Assembly: GCA_022340825.1 (NCBI GenBank)
Contig: JAJDNE010000072.1
Coordinates: 1-59,126, forward strand
Direction of reading: 5' to 3'
DNA: 59,126 bases
Source: Acidiferrobacterales bacterium
GTDB lineage: Bacteria > Pseudomonadota > Gammaproteobacteria > Acidiferrobacterales > JAJDNE01
Every line of letters begins with the position of its first letter. Within the stretch, counting starts at the first letter, position 1. The position numbers and the translations under genes were made by a program. Below, piece after piece: positions 18,298-26,640 of the stretch. The notes beneath the pieces were generated by a model, which saw only the letters and a list, made by a program, of their open reading frames with translations, ran no database searches and was not told where the DNA came from.

Positions 18298-19497
18298 GTG
18301 GAATCAAATTCAGGAGCAGACGTCCTATTCTTGCTTATCGGCGCAGTTATGGTGCTTGCCATGCATGCCGGCTTTGCGTTTCTTGAAGTCGGGACGGTGA
18401 GGAAAAAGAATCAGGTCAATGCCTTGATGAAGATTCTGGCCGATTTTTCAGTTTCTACGGTTGTCTATTTCTTTGTCGGTTATATCGTTGCTTATGGCAC
18501 CAGTCTCGCAACAGATCATGAATTGTTGACCAAGGCTAACGGCTACGAACTCGTAAGATTTTTCTTTCTGATGACGTTTGCCGCAGCAGTGCCTGCGATT
18601 ATTTCCGGCGGTATTGCCGAGCGAGCGCGTTTCTTTCCGCAACTGGTCGCTACCGCGGTGCTGGTTGGCCTGGTCTACCCGTTCTATGAAGGTATCGTAT
18701 GGAATGGCAACTTCGGTATACAACAGCTGATCGGCTCAAGCTTCGGTGAAGAGTTTCATGATTTTGCCGGTTCCATCGTCGTTCATTCTGTCGGCGGCTG
18801 GATCGCGTTGGCGGCAGTGATGCAGCTGGGTCCTCGTCTGGGTCGTTACGGCCGTGACGGACGCGTTCATGCGATTCCGCCGTCGAGCATCCCGTTCCTG
18901 GCACTGGGTTCCTGGACGCTGGCAATTGGTTGGTTCGGGTTCAACGTAATGAGCGCGCAAAAGCTGGCTGACGTTAGTGGCCTGGTGGCAGTAAATTCAC
19001 TGATGGCCATGGTCGGTGGTGTGCTGAGTGCACTTTTTGTTGGCCGCAATGATCCCGGTTTTATGCATAACGGTGCCCTGGCGGGTCTGGTGGCTGTCTG
19101 CGCTGGCTCTGACATAATGCACCCGGGCGGTAGTTTGATTGTGGGTGCGGTTGCAGGTGGACTGTTTGTCTTTACTTTCAATCTTTGCCAGCACCGATGG
19201 AAAATTGATGATGTCCTTGGAGTCTGGCCGTTACACGGTCTTTGTGGCGCCTGGGGTGGTATCGCGGCAGGTATTTTCGGATCGACGGCGCTTGGTGGTC
19301 AGGGTGGCGTCTCGTTCTGGGCGCAAATGATTGGCACCGTTGGCGGTATCGCGGTGGCATTGATCAGTGGCTATATCGTCTATGGAACCATAAAGAAGAT
19401 CGTTGGTATTCGGCTGACCCAGGAGCAGGAGTTTATGGGCGCGGACCTGGCGATACACAAAATCGGCACTAGTCCGGAAGAGGACATGGGGCACTAG
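18298..19497 (+). CDS. amtB: Ammonium transporter (Amt/MEP/Rh family)
   Basis: 399 aa, about 11 transmembrane helices; an inner-membrane channel for ammonium or ammonia. Starts at GTG 18298 with a strong AAGGAGA site 7 nt upstream. Pore residues visible are Asp155 and His163 (HDFAG and VVH) and the second twin His313 (PLHGLCGAWGG), so it should be conductive. The first helix starts near residue 7 without a cleavable signal. No glnK gene is adjacent in the window, unlike the usual glnK-amtB pair, although glnD, which uridylylates PII, is at 31425. The next gene downstream encodes an EncFtn-like ferritin. Confidence 0.93.
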   Translation: MESNSGADVLFLLIGAVMVLAMHAGFAFLEVGTVRKKNQVNALMKILADFSVSTVVYFFVGYIVAYGTSLATDHELLTKANGYELVRFFFLMTFAAAVPAIISGGIAERARFFPQLVATAVLVGLVYPFYEGIVWNGNFGIQQLIGSSFGEEFHDFAGSIVVHSVGGWIALAAVMQLGPRLGRYGRDGRVHAIPPSSIPFLALGSWTLAIGWFGFNVMSAQKLADVSGLVAVNSLMAMVGGVLSALFVGRNDPGFMHNGALAGLVAVCAGSDIMHPGGSLIVGAVAGGLFVFTFNLCQHRWKIDDVLGVWPLHGLCGAWGGIAAGIFGSTALGGQGGVSFWAQMIGTVGGIAVALISGYIVYGTIKKIVGIRLTQEQEFMGADLAIHKIGTSPEEDMGH

Positions 19498-19590
19498 CCA
19501 GCACCTTGGCAGGATTAAAAGATAGGGAGAGGATGCTGGAGTATCCGGCAGGCAACGAGTTGAGACTAACTGACAAGTGAGGAAGACCAG

Positions 19591-19875
19591 ATGGCAGACG
19601 GTTATCATGAAGATCTGAAAGTGTTGAGTAAGGAAACGCAGGACATGCACCGGGCGCTTCGCTCGTTAATGGAAGAACTGGAAGCAGTAGACTGGTACAA
19701 CCAGCGTGTGGATGCCTGTCATGATGATGAACTGCGTGCCATTCTTGCGCACAATCGGGACGAAGAAAAAGAACACGCTGCAATGGTTCTCGAATGGATT
19801 CGTCGCAAGGACAAAACTTTCGAGCATGAATTGCGGGACTTTCTGTTTACCGACAAACCCATCGCCCACAAGTAA
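19591..19875 (+). CDS. EncFtn-like (encapsulated ferritin family) ferritin-like protein
   Basis: 94 aa, two helices. The segments MEELEAVDWYNQRVDA (27-42) and LAHNRDEEKEHAAMVLEWIRR (52-72) closely match, from memory, the Rhodospirillum rubrum encapsulated ferritin EncFtn. The equivalents of its di-iron ligands are all present (Glu29, Glu59, His62), as are its Glu28 and Glu31 outer-site residues and Trp35. Members of this family build an annular decamer with ferroxidase activity but cannot store mineral alone. The protein ends at TDKPIAHK, with no visible C-terminal encapsulin-targeting peptide, and no encapsulin gene is in the window. AGGAAG ribosome-binding site; co-directional with amtB and the DUF302 gene. 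Confidence 0.88.
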   Translation: MADGYHEDLKVLSKETQDMHRALRSLMEELEAVDWYNQRVDACHDDELRAILAHNRDEEKEHAAMVLEWIRRKDKTFEHELRDFLFTDKPIAHK

Positions 19876-19983
19876 TTCTCTTTCGCGGGCAGGCCGACAC
19901 CTTTCGTCGGTCTGCACCTGCCACCTGCCGTTTGCGGAACGATAAGCGCTCGCGCTGGTCCTATCTTCCATAGTAATAATGTT

Positions 19984-19997
19984 GCCTGAATTCAGGC
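19984..19997. promoter_or_regulatory. Perfect 14-bp palindrome upstream of the DUF302 gene
   Basis: GCCTGAATTCAGGC is fully self-complementary and lies 35 bp before the DUF302 ATG, downstream of an AT-rich stretch (TAGTAATAATG) that could hold a -10. The position fits a repressor operator. It does not match a Fur box or another consensus I can name. Confidence 0.35.
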
Positions 19998-20031
19998 TTC
20001 AAAAAATCAATAACATCACATGGAGGAGAAA

Positions 20032-20535
20032 ATGCGCAGACTACTCATTGCAGTTGTATTCATGTCGTTTACCGTGCCGGCGATGGCCGGTTCAGGCGGC
20101 ATGGTGACAGTTACCAGTGCCAACGATGTCAAGACCACGGTCAAGCAGCTCAAAAAAGTGCTGAAGGATAAGGGCATGACCATCTTCAAGACGGTCGATC
20201 ATGCCAAGGGTGCTGAAGAAGTCGGGTTGAAATTGCGTCCAACCACGGTGGTGATTTTCGGCAACCCGCAAGTCGGAACGCTACTAATGCAATGTGGTCA
20301 GACGGCTGGCATCGATTTACCAATGAAGATGCTCGTCTGGGAAGATAGCAGGGGCAGGGTTCATGTCAGCTACAATGATCCCTCGTACCTGGCCAGTCGC
20401 CATCGTATAAAAGGTTGCGCCAAGGTAAAGAAGAAGATGGCCGGCGCTCAGGCGGCATTCGCCAAAGCGGCCGCCAAGAAAGCACCTCCCAAGAAGGGCT
20501 TGAAAGACTACAATCCGTTCAAGAAAGATAAGTAG
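20032..20535 (+). CDS. Exported DUF302 domain protein
   Basis: 167 aa from ATG 20032; an earlier in-frame ATG at 20020 is rejected because it overlaps the GGAGGA ribosome-binding site. A signal peptide (cleavage after AMA, about residue 19) indicates a periplasmic protein. Residues about 23-130 form a DUF302 domain with the hallmark FGNPQVGTLLMQ (76-87) and two cysteines (Cys88, Cys129). The remaining 37 residues are a Lys/Ala/Pro-rich tail. The molecular role of DUF302 is not established. It lies 156 bp after the EncFtn-like gene and is closed by a strong terminator. Confidence 0.85.
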   Translation: MRRLLIAVVFMSFTVPAMAGSGGMVTVTSANDVKTTVKQLKKVLKDKGMTIFKTVDHAKGAEEVGLKLRPTTVVIFGNPQVGTLLMQCGQTAGIDLPMKMLVWEDSRGRVHVSYNDPSYLASRHRIKGCAKVKKKMAGAQAAFAKAAAKKAPPKKGLKDYNPFKKDK

Positions 20536-20551
20536 TGGCAAGACATGTAAC

Positions 20552-20584
20552 AAACCGCGTCCCATCATGGGGCGCGGTTTTTTT
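20552..20584 (+). terminator. Rho-independent terminator after the DUF302 gene
   Basis: The stem AAACCGCG-TCCCA pairs with TGGGG-CGCGGTTT around a short loop, followed by a run of seven T bases (20578-20584). It begins 16 nt after the DUF302 stop and closes the amtB/EncFtn/DUF302 stretch. Confidence 0.9.
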
Positions 20585-20747
20585 GTCTGCCGAACTATTT
20601 TTCTGATCTTCTATCATCGTCATGGGTTACCAGCGACCCCCGAAGAAGGAGAGAAGTTAACCCCTGGCGCAATACAGGCACTAACTATTTAAACTTCCCA
20701 AAACGGATATAATCTGATTCCGTTATTCTGCTCACAAAAGTAATTTC

Positions 20748-21092
20748 ATGCCGCGATTAGCCGATACACTCAAGCGCTGGGGGCAGCCGGATTTTAGGCA
20801 GACCTTGCAGGCAGAACTCGAGCAGCTAGAGGGAGATGAGTTACCACTGCAAGAGGCACTGTCGGGCGCAAGTTACGCTACCTATGACAGACGACAGGTG
20901 ATGGTCCTTGGTGCATCGGCAGTAGAGGGGTGGATTCACGCCCGGGCCGGGATTTTTTATCAAGGTATCGTTGCTGGCTGCAATTGTGCAGATGATCCGT
21001 CACCGCTTGATGTAACCGTTGAGTATTGTGAGGTAGCGATTAGCATCCATCGAGTTACCGCAGAGGCGGAGATCACGCTGATCCGGGGCTGA
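20748..21092 (+). CDS. Conserved hypothetical protein with AGCNCADDPSP motif
   Basis: 114 aa, no signal peptide or membrane helix. I recognise the layout (a tryptophan-containing N-terminal helix with LPLQEAL, then a beta-rich half ending in a strand) from small gammaproteobacterial proteins of unknown function, some of which carry a doubtful aminotransferase label. The clearest motif is GIVAGCNCADDPSP with Cys78 and Cys80, plus Cys94. A CxC pair could bind metal or be redox active, but no function is assigned. A TATAAT hexamer at 20708-20713 may be its -10, with no convincing -35. Confidence 0.7.
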   Translation: MPRLADTLKRWGQPDFRQTLQAELEQLEGDELPLQEALSGASYATYDRRQVMVLGASAVEGWIHARAGIFYQGIVAGCNCADDPSPLDVTVEYCEVAISIHRVTAEAEITLIRG

Positions 21093-21124
21093 ACCGGTAA
21101 AACTGCGAGACGTTGACGAGGCGC

Positions 21125-21916
21125 ATGACAAAACCCGCAAAGAAGATACTGATTACCGGTTGCCGGGGCGGCATTGGTCTGAATGCGGCATTGAAACTGG
21201 CAGCCCGGGGACACCACGTCATTGCCACGGTGCATCGATCCGAAAGTATCAGTGTCGTAAGGACGGCGGCCGATACCGCTGGTGTGAACCTGGTTGTCGA
21301 AAAACTGGATATTCTCGATCCGAACGACCGGCAACGCGCCGTGGCACATGATGTCGACGTATTGATTAATAACGCCGCGGTCGGCGAAACCGGTCCGCTA
21401 ATCGAAATTCCTATCGACCGCCTGGTCGGAATTCATGAGACCAACGTGGTGGCCACGCTCGCCTTAAGCCAGGCGGTTATTCATCAGATGATTAAAAAGA
21501 AGCACGGCAGGGTAATAATTGTCGGGTCTCTTGGCGGGCGTTTGTCGATGCCGTTTATGGGGCCTTACGTCATGACCAAGTTTGCACTGGAGGCTGCGGT
21601 AGATGCGATGCGGATGGAACTGCGACCATTCAAGGTGAACGTTTGTATTATCGAGCCAGGCGCCTACGCAACCGGATTCAACGAAGCCATGCATGCCAAA
21701 AAGTATGAATGGCTGAATGAAGATTCGGTCTATCGGGACCATATGCGCTTCATCAAGTTTTTTGAAAATGGCAATCTGAAGCTACAGGGAAAACGCACCG
21801 ACAATATCGCCCGTCAAATCGTCAAGGCAGTTGAGGCGCGGACGCCAAAGGCGAGGTATACGGCGCCATGGTGGCAGGCACTTGGTGTCCGCTTGTTGCG
21901 GATATTTGGTAAGTAG
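21125..21916 (+). CDS. Short-chain dehydrogenase/reductase
   Basis: 263 aa from ATG 21125, preferred over TTG 21113 because GAGG lies just upstream of the ATG. Classical SDR: nucleotide-binding TGCRGGIG, NNAAVG, active-site Ser in IVGSLGG, catalytic YVMTK (Tyr and Lys), and EPGAYATGF after it. The basic residues in ATVHRSES after the second strand suggest NADP(H) use (inference). The substrate cannot be told. It starts 32 bp after the hypothetical gene and converges with phhB. Confidence 0.9.
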   Translation: MTKPAKKILITGCRGGIGLNAALKLAARGHHVIATVHRSESISVVRTAADTAGVNLVVEKLDILDPNDRQRAVAHDVDVLINNAAVGETGPLIEIPIDRLVGIHETNVVATLALSQAVIHQMIKKKHGRVIIVGSLGGRLSMPFMGPYVMTKFALEAAVDAMRMELRPFKVNVCIIEPGAYATGFNEAMHAKKYEWLNEDSVYRDHMRFIKFFENGNLKLQGKRTDNIARQIVKAVEARTPKARYTAPWWQALGVRLLRIFGK

Positions 21917-21936
21917 GGCAGGCGCCCGGTCTGGCG

Positions 21937-22275
21937 CTATTGACCGATCAGCCCGTTAACCTTCGCCGCACAGATAAAATCGTTTATCGATAGTCCACCG
22001 ATGGCGTGAGTGGAATAGCGCACGCTGCAGGTCTTGTAACCCACCTCAAAGTCCGGATGATGATCCTCAACGTGAGCCACCCAGGCAAGGGCATTCACAA
22101 AGGCCATGGTTTCGTAGAAATTGGTGAAGGTGTATGTCCGGCGAATCTCCATTTTCTTACCATCAATTTCCCAGCCCGGCGTTTGCTTAAGAAACACATT
22201 GGCGTCATCCAGTGATAGCGGATCGACTCCGCCCTCACAGGCCTCGCATTTCATGCTTTTCAGATCGGACGTCAC
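21937..22275 (-). CDS. phhB: 4a-hydroxytetrahydrobiopterin dehydratase (pterin-4a-carbinolamine dehydratase)
   Basis: 112 aa from GTG 22275, with AGGAG 6 nt upstream. The PCD fold signature is seen in VAHVEDHHPDFEVGYKTCSV followed by THAIGGLSINDFICA. Dehydrates the 4a-carbinolamine made by aromatic amino acid hydroxylases, and bacterial members can support molybdopterin or phenylalanine metabolism. No phenylalanine hydroxylase is adjacent. It is the last gene of a minus-strand trio with the M48 protease and the cytochrome c. Confidence 0.92.
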   Translation of the reverse strand: MTSDLKSMKCEACEGGVDPLSLDDANVFLKQTPGWEIDGKKMEIRRTYTFTNFYETMAFVNALAWVAHVEDHHPDFEVGYKTCSVRYSTHAIGGLSINDFICAAKVNGLIGQ

Positions 22276-22288
22276 GATCGACTCCTGC

Positions 22289-22570
22289 TCAGAATTTGTA
22301 GTAGGTATCGTTCAGGAACTTGACGATATTTGCCTGGTCGTCCTCGGTGTAGCCCTTGTTGAGCATGCCGCTACACATCTGCACGCGCTTTTCCAGGCCG
22401 CTAAGTGACTTGATCCGATTCGGGCGCGTATACACACTACTGTCGTGACAGGCAACACAATCCCGGTTGTGAAGTTGTTTGCCCTTCGCGGCATCACCCA
22501 GTACCAGTTCTGCTGAATGGGCAACGGAGGCAGTTAATAGTAGCGACGTTGTCAGTAGTAGAGTTTTCAT
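22289..22570 (-). CDS. Small periplasmic c-type cytochrome
   Basis: 93 aa. A signal peptide (cleavage after AHSA, about residue 20) is followed by a single haem site CVACH (Cys38, Cys41, His42). Met65 or Met69 could be the distal ligand. The short single-haem domain resembles small class I cytochromes. The ATG overlaps the upstream M48 protease stop by 4 bp, so the two are translationally coupled. Its redox partner is unknown. Confidence 0.9.
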   Translation of the reverse strand: MKTLLLTTSLLLTASVAHSAELVLGDAAKGKQLHNRDCVACHDSSVYTRPNRIKSLSGLEKRVQMCSGMLNKGYTEDDQANIVKFLNDTYYKF

Positions 22571-23820
22571 ACCTGGTGCTCCTGCAAGTGGGCGATGCGA
22601 ACCGGTGCCGGCGGGTGCGAATCATAAAAAATGGAGTGTAGCGGGTCCGGCGTCAATGTTTTGGCATTTTCTTCGTACATTTTTACCAGAGCGCTGATCA
22701 GGTCGCTGGCATTCGCCTGCTGACTGGCAAAGGCATCTGCCTCGAATTCATGTTTGCGCGAACTCCAGGACATCAGCGGGCTCAGGAAGAAGGTAAATAC
22801 CGGCATTGCCAAGAGGAACAGGGCCAGACCAAGATGGTTAATATGGCTCGGGGCGTTAGCAATGCCAAGGCCCTGATAGAACCATGCCTGGGTCGCCAGC
22901 CAGCCGAGCAGGGCGAGACCGGCGAGACTCAGCGCAAACATCACGACAATTCGTTTGGTAATATGTTTCAGCTTGAAGTGACCCAGCTCATGAGCCAATA
23001 CTGCCTCGACTTCAGAGTCATCGAGACTGTCCAACAGGGTGTCGAAGAATACAATGCGTTTGTTGCGACCGAAACCCGTGAAGTAGGCGTTGCCATGCGC
23101 AGAACGCTTGGAGCCATCCATCACATATATTCCCTTGCTTCTGAATCCGGTGCGCTCCAGCAGTGATTGTACCCGGTCGCGTACACTGCCTTCTTCCAGC
23201 GGTTTGAACTTGTTAAACAGGGGGGCGATCCACGTTGGATAGGCCCAGATGGCAAGCATATTGAAGCCACTGATTAGTAGCCAGACATATAGCCACCAGA
23301 GGCCGCCCATCTGGTTCATGATCCAGAGTACGGCAAACAGCAACGGTCCTCCGATCAGCAGCATCAAGCCGGTATTTTTTATCAAGTCAGTCGCAAAGGT
23401 TCTGGCATCGGTCTTGTTAAAACCGAATCGTTCCTCGACGACAAACGTGCTGTAAATAGAGAACGGCAGCTCCAGCAGGCCGCCGATCAGGAACAGGCTC
23501 ATCAATACAGCAGTCCCGTGCCAGATGGGACCGAGATTGGCCGCTGTCCAGCTGCTGTCAAGCAGTTGCAGGCCGCCACCAAGTGTCCAAATCAATAACA
23601 GTATTGCACCATAGACCTCATCGACCATCGTCAGGCGGTTTCTGCTCACGGTGTAATCCGCCGCTTTCTCGTGAGCAGACTGGGAGATTTTACCAGCGAA
23701 GCTCCCGGGGACAGTGTTGCGATGGGCGAGAACATGTCGGATCTGGCGTCGCGCCAGCCAAAGCTGGGCGGCCAGGGTAGTGCCAAGGAACGCGATAAAG
23801 ACAATAGAGAAAGTATTCAT
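22567..23820 (-). CDS. M48 family (STE24/CAAX-type) integral membrane metalloprotease
   Basis: 417 aa. Multi-spanning membrane protein with the zinc motif HELGH (in [14 protein letters not shown]) and a downstream EFEADAFA segment that provides the third ligand. The N-terminal region has the long hydrophobic helices and the [17 protein letters not shown] segment typical of STE24 homologues rather than HtpX, which is shorter. Bacterial substrates are not known. It is divergent from orn (82 bp between starts) and coupled to a cytochrome c gene. Confidence 0.92.
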   Translation of the reverse strand: MNTFSIVFIAFLGTTLAAQLWLARRQIRHVLAHRNTVPGSFAGKISQSAHEKAADYTVSRNRLTMVDEVYGAILLLIWTLGGGLQLLDSSWTAANLGPIWHGTAVLMSLFLIGGLLELPFSIYSTFVVEERFGFNKTDARTFATDLIKNTGLMLLIGGPLLFAVLWIMNQMGGLWWLYVWLLISGFNMLAIWAYPTWIAPLFNKFKPLEEGSVRDRVQSLLERTGFRSKGIYVMDGSKRSAHGNAYFTGFGRNKRIVFFDTLLDSLDDSEVEAVLAHELGHFKLKHITKRIVVMFALSLAGLALLGWLATQAWFYQGLGIANAPSHINHLGLALFLLAMPVFTFFLSPLMSWSSRKHEFEADAFASQQANASDLISALVKMYEENAKTLTPDPLHSIFYDSHPPAPVRIAHLQEHQV

Positions 23821-23902
23821 AGTGAGCCAATGTTATCATTTAACCAAGATATTCCGCAGCTGCGGATCCCCTAGAGAAAAACAGATAATTTCGGAGCACA
23901 TC

Positions 23903-24454
23903 ATGCCGCAAGACCCCAATGCCCTGATATGGATTGACCTTGAAATGACAGGGCTGGATACCGATAACGATCGCATTATCGAGGTCGCAACGATTATTAC
24001 CGATGCCGATCTCAATATTGTTGCCGAGGGCCCGGTGCTTGCCGTGCACCAGAGCGATGAAATACTTAACGGTATGGATGAATGGAACACCAAGACCCAC
24101 GGCAAAACCGGGTTGACCGAGCGGGTTCGTGCCTCGAGGCTCGATGAAGCCGAAGCAGAGCGCCAGACCATTGCATTCCTTGAGCAATATGTTTCCAAGA
24201 ACCGGTCGCCGATGTGTGGAAACAGTATCTGCCAGGACCGTCGCTTTCTCGCCCGCACCATGCCGGCGCTCGAGGCCTACTTTCATTATCGAAATCTTGA
24301 TGTGAGCAGCCTGAAGGAACTGGCGGTCCGCTGGAAACCCGATATCCTCCCCGGCTTCACAAAGAAAAATACGCACAAAGCACTGGACGACATCCAGGAA
24401 TCCATTGAAGAACTGAAGTATTACCGGGACCACTTTATTGTAAAGAACGACTAG
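23903..24454 (+). CDS. orn: Oligoribonuclease
   Basis: 183 aa (E. coli 181). DEDDh 3'-5' exonuclease that degrades 2-5 nt RNAs, including pGpG. Exo I motif [10 protein letters not shown] (Asp and Glu), Exo II around NSICQDRRF, Exo III with THKALDDI (His and Asp). The start at 23903 gives [17 protein letters not shown]; the frame is open upstream, but that region overlaps the divergent M48 gene. Confidence 0.96.
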   Translation: MPQDPNALIWIDLEMTGLDTDNDRIIEVATIITDADLNIVAEGPVLAVHQSDEILNGMDEWNTKTHGKTGLTERVRASRLDEAEAERQTIAFLEQYVSKNRSPMCGNSICQDRRFLARTMPALEAYFHYRNLDVSSLKELAVRWKPDILPGFTKKNTHKALDDIQESIEELKYYRDHFIVKND

Positions 24455-24518
24455 AAACCGGTGATGGCCACGTAGCCGGCGCGGTTTGTGGCACCCGTAT
24501 TGATTGCAGGAGATCGTA

Positions 24519-25526
24519 ATGAACAGGTTGTTTCCAGTCTTGTTAATAGTATCGGTGTTTCTGGCCGGTTGTGCTTCCGGTGGACGTCCGGACTGGACTG
24601 ATGGCGGCAGAAGCAAGAACTTTCCGGCAGATCGATATCTGACCGGTATGGGCACTGCGTCGGAGCTCGATACGGCCAAAGTACGCGCACGCGCCAGCCT
24701 CGCCAAAACAGTTGCGATAAATATCGAGGACGTGAAGGAAGCGGTTTCCCGCGAGACCGGGAAAAGCGGTTCCCCTGTTCTGACTTATGTGAACGAGGCC
24801 CGGGTGAATCAACTCATTACTAACCGAACAAAGCAGGTGTTGACCGGCGCTCGGATCGGCGAGACCTGGCAGGGTCCAGAGACCAAAGCACACTACGCGT
24901 TGGCGGTGCTGCCAAGATTGCAGGCGGCAAACAATCTCAAGCAGGAAATATCCCGACTTGACAGGGCGACCGGTGGCTACGTGCGCCGATCGAAAAGTGA
25001 GGGCGACATTCTGAAAAAAGTGAGAGCCGCGAGCATTGCGCTTGACGCCCAGGTTGCGCGTCTCGGTTATGAGCGTACCTTGCGTCGCGTCAACGACAGC
25101 GAAGCTGTTGCTCCGTCGCAGTGGGAAATCGCGGGATTGAGGAGTGATCTCGAAAGACTTCTTTTTCGCGTGCGTGTTGTGCCGCAAGTGGCGGATGACA
25201 CTACTGGTAGCCTGGGCACATCGACCAGCGCTGCATTGTCAAAATCCGGATTTCAGTTGAGTGATAGTGCGACCGCAGAATTTATCCTGAATGCCGGGTT
25301 GAAATTTGAAAATCTGGGGTACAAGGACAAGTGGTACTGGTCGCGCGGGGTGCTAACCGTCAAATTAAGCGAGCGCGCCAGTGGCAAGGAAAGAGGCAGT
25401 GTGAGTTGGGCGATCAAGGCGTCCGGTCAAAGCAATGCCGATGCTGAACAGCGCATCGCGACCAAAGCTGATGCGCTTTTGGATCGACAGCTGCGCGATA
25501 CCGTTATCAGGTTTGCGGTTCGCTAG
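24519..25526 (+). CDS. LPP20-family lipoprotein
   Basis: 335 aa from ATG 24519, with GGAG upstream. Lipobox LAGC with lipidated Cys18. The RYLTGMGTASELDTAKVRA segment and the alternating alpha/beta pattern match the LPP20 lipoprotein family; the C-terminal half, with GVLTVKLSERASGK, looks like a second beta-rich domain. Predicted to be anchored in the outer membrane facing the periplasm. Function unknown. Its stop codon shares a CTAG with the convergent queG stop. Confidence 0.8.
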   Translation: MNRLFPVLLIVSVFLAGCASGGRPDWTDGGRSKNFPADRYLTGMGTASELDTAKVRARASLAKTVAINIEDVKEAVSRETGKSGSPVLTYVNEARVNQLITNRTKQVLTGARIGETWQGPETKAHYALAVLPRLQAANNLKQEISRLDRATGGYVRRSKSEGDILKKVRAASIALDAQVARLGYERTLRRVNDSEAVAPSQWEIAGLRSDLERLLFRVRVVPQVADDTTGSLGTSTSAALSKSGFQLSDSATAEFILNAGLKFENLGYKDKWYWSRGVLTVKLSERASGKERGSVSWAIKASGQSNADAEQRIATKADALLDRQLRDTVIRFAVR

Positions 25527-26593
25527 TTCAATTGTTGAGCAAGAGCCCAGGCTACGTGTTCCCGGACAAGATCAGAATGATGCTGCTCACGGCGACGCAG
25601 GCTTTTAATAATCTCTGGATTTGACGGCGCGTTACCAAGCGCCACTGCAATATTGCGCAGCCACTGTTCATAACCAATTCGTCGAATGGCCGAACCCTCG
25701 GTTTTCTCCAGGAAGGTCTGTTCGGACCAGTCAAACAACTCCAAAAGCTCGGGTCGGTCCAGTCCGTGGCGCACACGAAAATCCTTTTCTGCGCTCAAGT
25801 GCGAAAAACGATTCCATGGGCAGACCAGCTGGCAGTCATCGCAACCATAGATACGATTGCCGATTAACGGCCGTAACGGAATAGGGATAGAGCCTTTCAA
25901 TTCAATCGTCAGATAAGAGATGCACCGACGGGCATCCAGTTCATAGGGTGCCACGATAGCGGCGGTAGGGCAGATGTCTATGCAAGCGTGGCAGGTACCG
26001 CAGTGATTGTCTGCAGGTGAATCAACCGGTAACGGCAGATCCGTGTAAATCTCGCCAAGAAAAAACCATGATCCGGCATCGCGCGCAATCAGGTTGGTGT
26101 GTTTACCGATCCAGCCTAGCCCCGAATTTTCTGCCAGTGCTTTTTCCAGCACGGGTGCGCTATCACTGAATACGCGGTATCCAAATTCACCGACCTCCTG
26201 TTGAATATGGTCGGCCAGTTTTTGCAATCGTTTGCGCACGATCTTGTGGTAGTCACGGCCAAGCGCATAACGCGAAATCATTGCTAGCGACGGATCACGC
26301 ATCACTTTATCGCTATCGGCTGCATCGGGTGGCAGATAGTCCATTCTTGCCGAGATTACCCGGATGGTGCCGGGTACAAGATCTGCCGGCCTGCTACGGC
26401 GAGTACCATGTGCCTCCATGTAGTCCATGTCGCCGTGGTAGCGGTTGCCCAGCCATTGCAGCAAACGTGCCTCGGCAGCATCGAGATTTACGTCGCTTAT
26501 GCCTACCTGTTGAAAACCAAGTGATTTGCCCCAGCGCCTGAGGCGAACACTCAGCTCGCTGAAGTCGACAGAATAGTTTCGCTCGGAGCACAT
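25523..26593 (-). CDS. queG: Epoxyqueuosine reductase
   Basis: 356 aa. Catalyses the final step of queuosine synthesis in tRNA using cobalamin and two [4Fe-4S] clusters. The first cluster motif is CGTCHACIDICPT (C-x2-C-x2-C-x3-CP); the second is CDDCQLVCPWNR together with the Cys in RRCISYLTIE. C-terminal HEAT-like helices (IRRIGYEQWLRNIAVALGN) are present. It is divergent from nnr with 47 bp between start codons. Confidence 0.95.
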   Translation of the reverse strand: MCSERNYSVDFSELSVRLRRWGKSLGFQQVGISDVNLDAAEARLLQWLGNRYHGDMDYMEAHGTRRSRPADLVPGTIRVISARMDYLPPDAADSDKVMRDPSLAMISRYALGRDYHKIVRKRLQKLADHIQQEVGEFGYRVFSDSAPVLEKALAENSGLGWIGKHTNLIARDAGSWFFLGEIYTDLPLPVDSPADNHCGTCHACIDICPTAAIVAPYELDARRCISYLTIELKGSIPIPLRPLIGNRIYGCDDCQLVCPWNRFSHLSAEKDFRVRHGLDRPELLELFDWSEQTFLEKTEGSAIRRIGYEQWLRNIAVALGNAPSNPEIIKSLRRREQHHSDLVREHVAWALAQQLN

Positions 26594-26601
26594 ATCACCC
26601 T

Positions 26602-26629
26602 ATCATATAGCGACACGACATCGTCGCAA
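26602..26629 (-). promoter_or_regulatory. Candidate queG promoter
   Basis: On the minus strand TTGCGA (26629-26624, 4/6) and TATGAT (26607-26602, 5/6) are spaced 16 bp apart. The predicted start falls within a few bases of the queG ATG at 26593, giving a very short leader, although an AGGGTG sequence lies just before the ATG. Confidence 0.35.
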
Positions 26630-26640
26630 CTTGAATAATC

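Noticed and set aside
19889..19915. Terminator after the EncFtn-like gene
   Set aside because: A ten-pair hairpin (one G-T pair) is present but no T-run follows; it may be an mRNA-stabilising hairpin at most.
20020..20031. ATG 20020 as the DUF302 start
   Set aside because: It overlaps the GGAGGA ribosome-binding site that serves ATG 20032, which begins a normal signal peptide.
26611..26628. Operator from the GCGAC...GTCGC inverted repeat between queG and nnr
   Set aside because: Only 5-bp arms around an 8-bp centre, expected often by chance.
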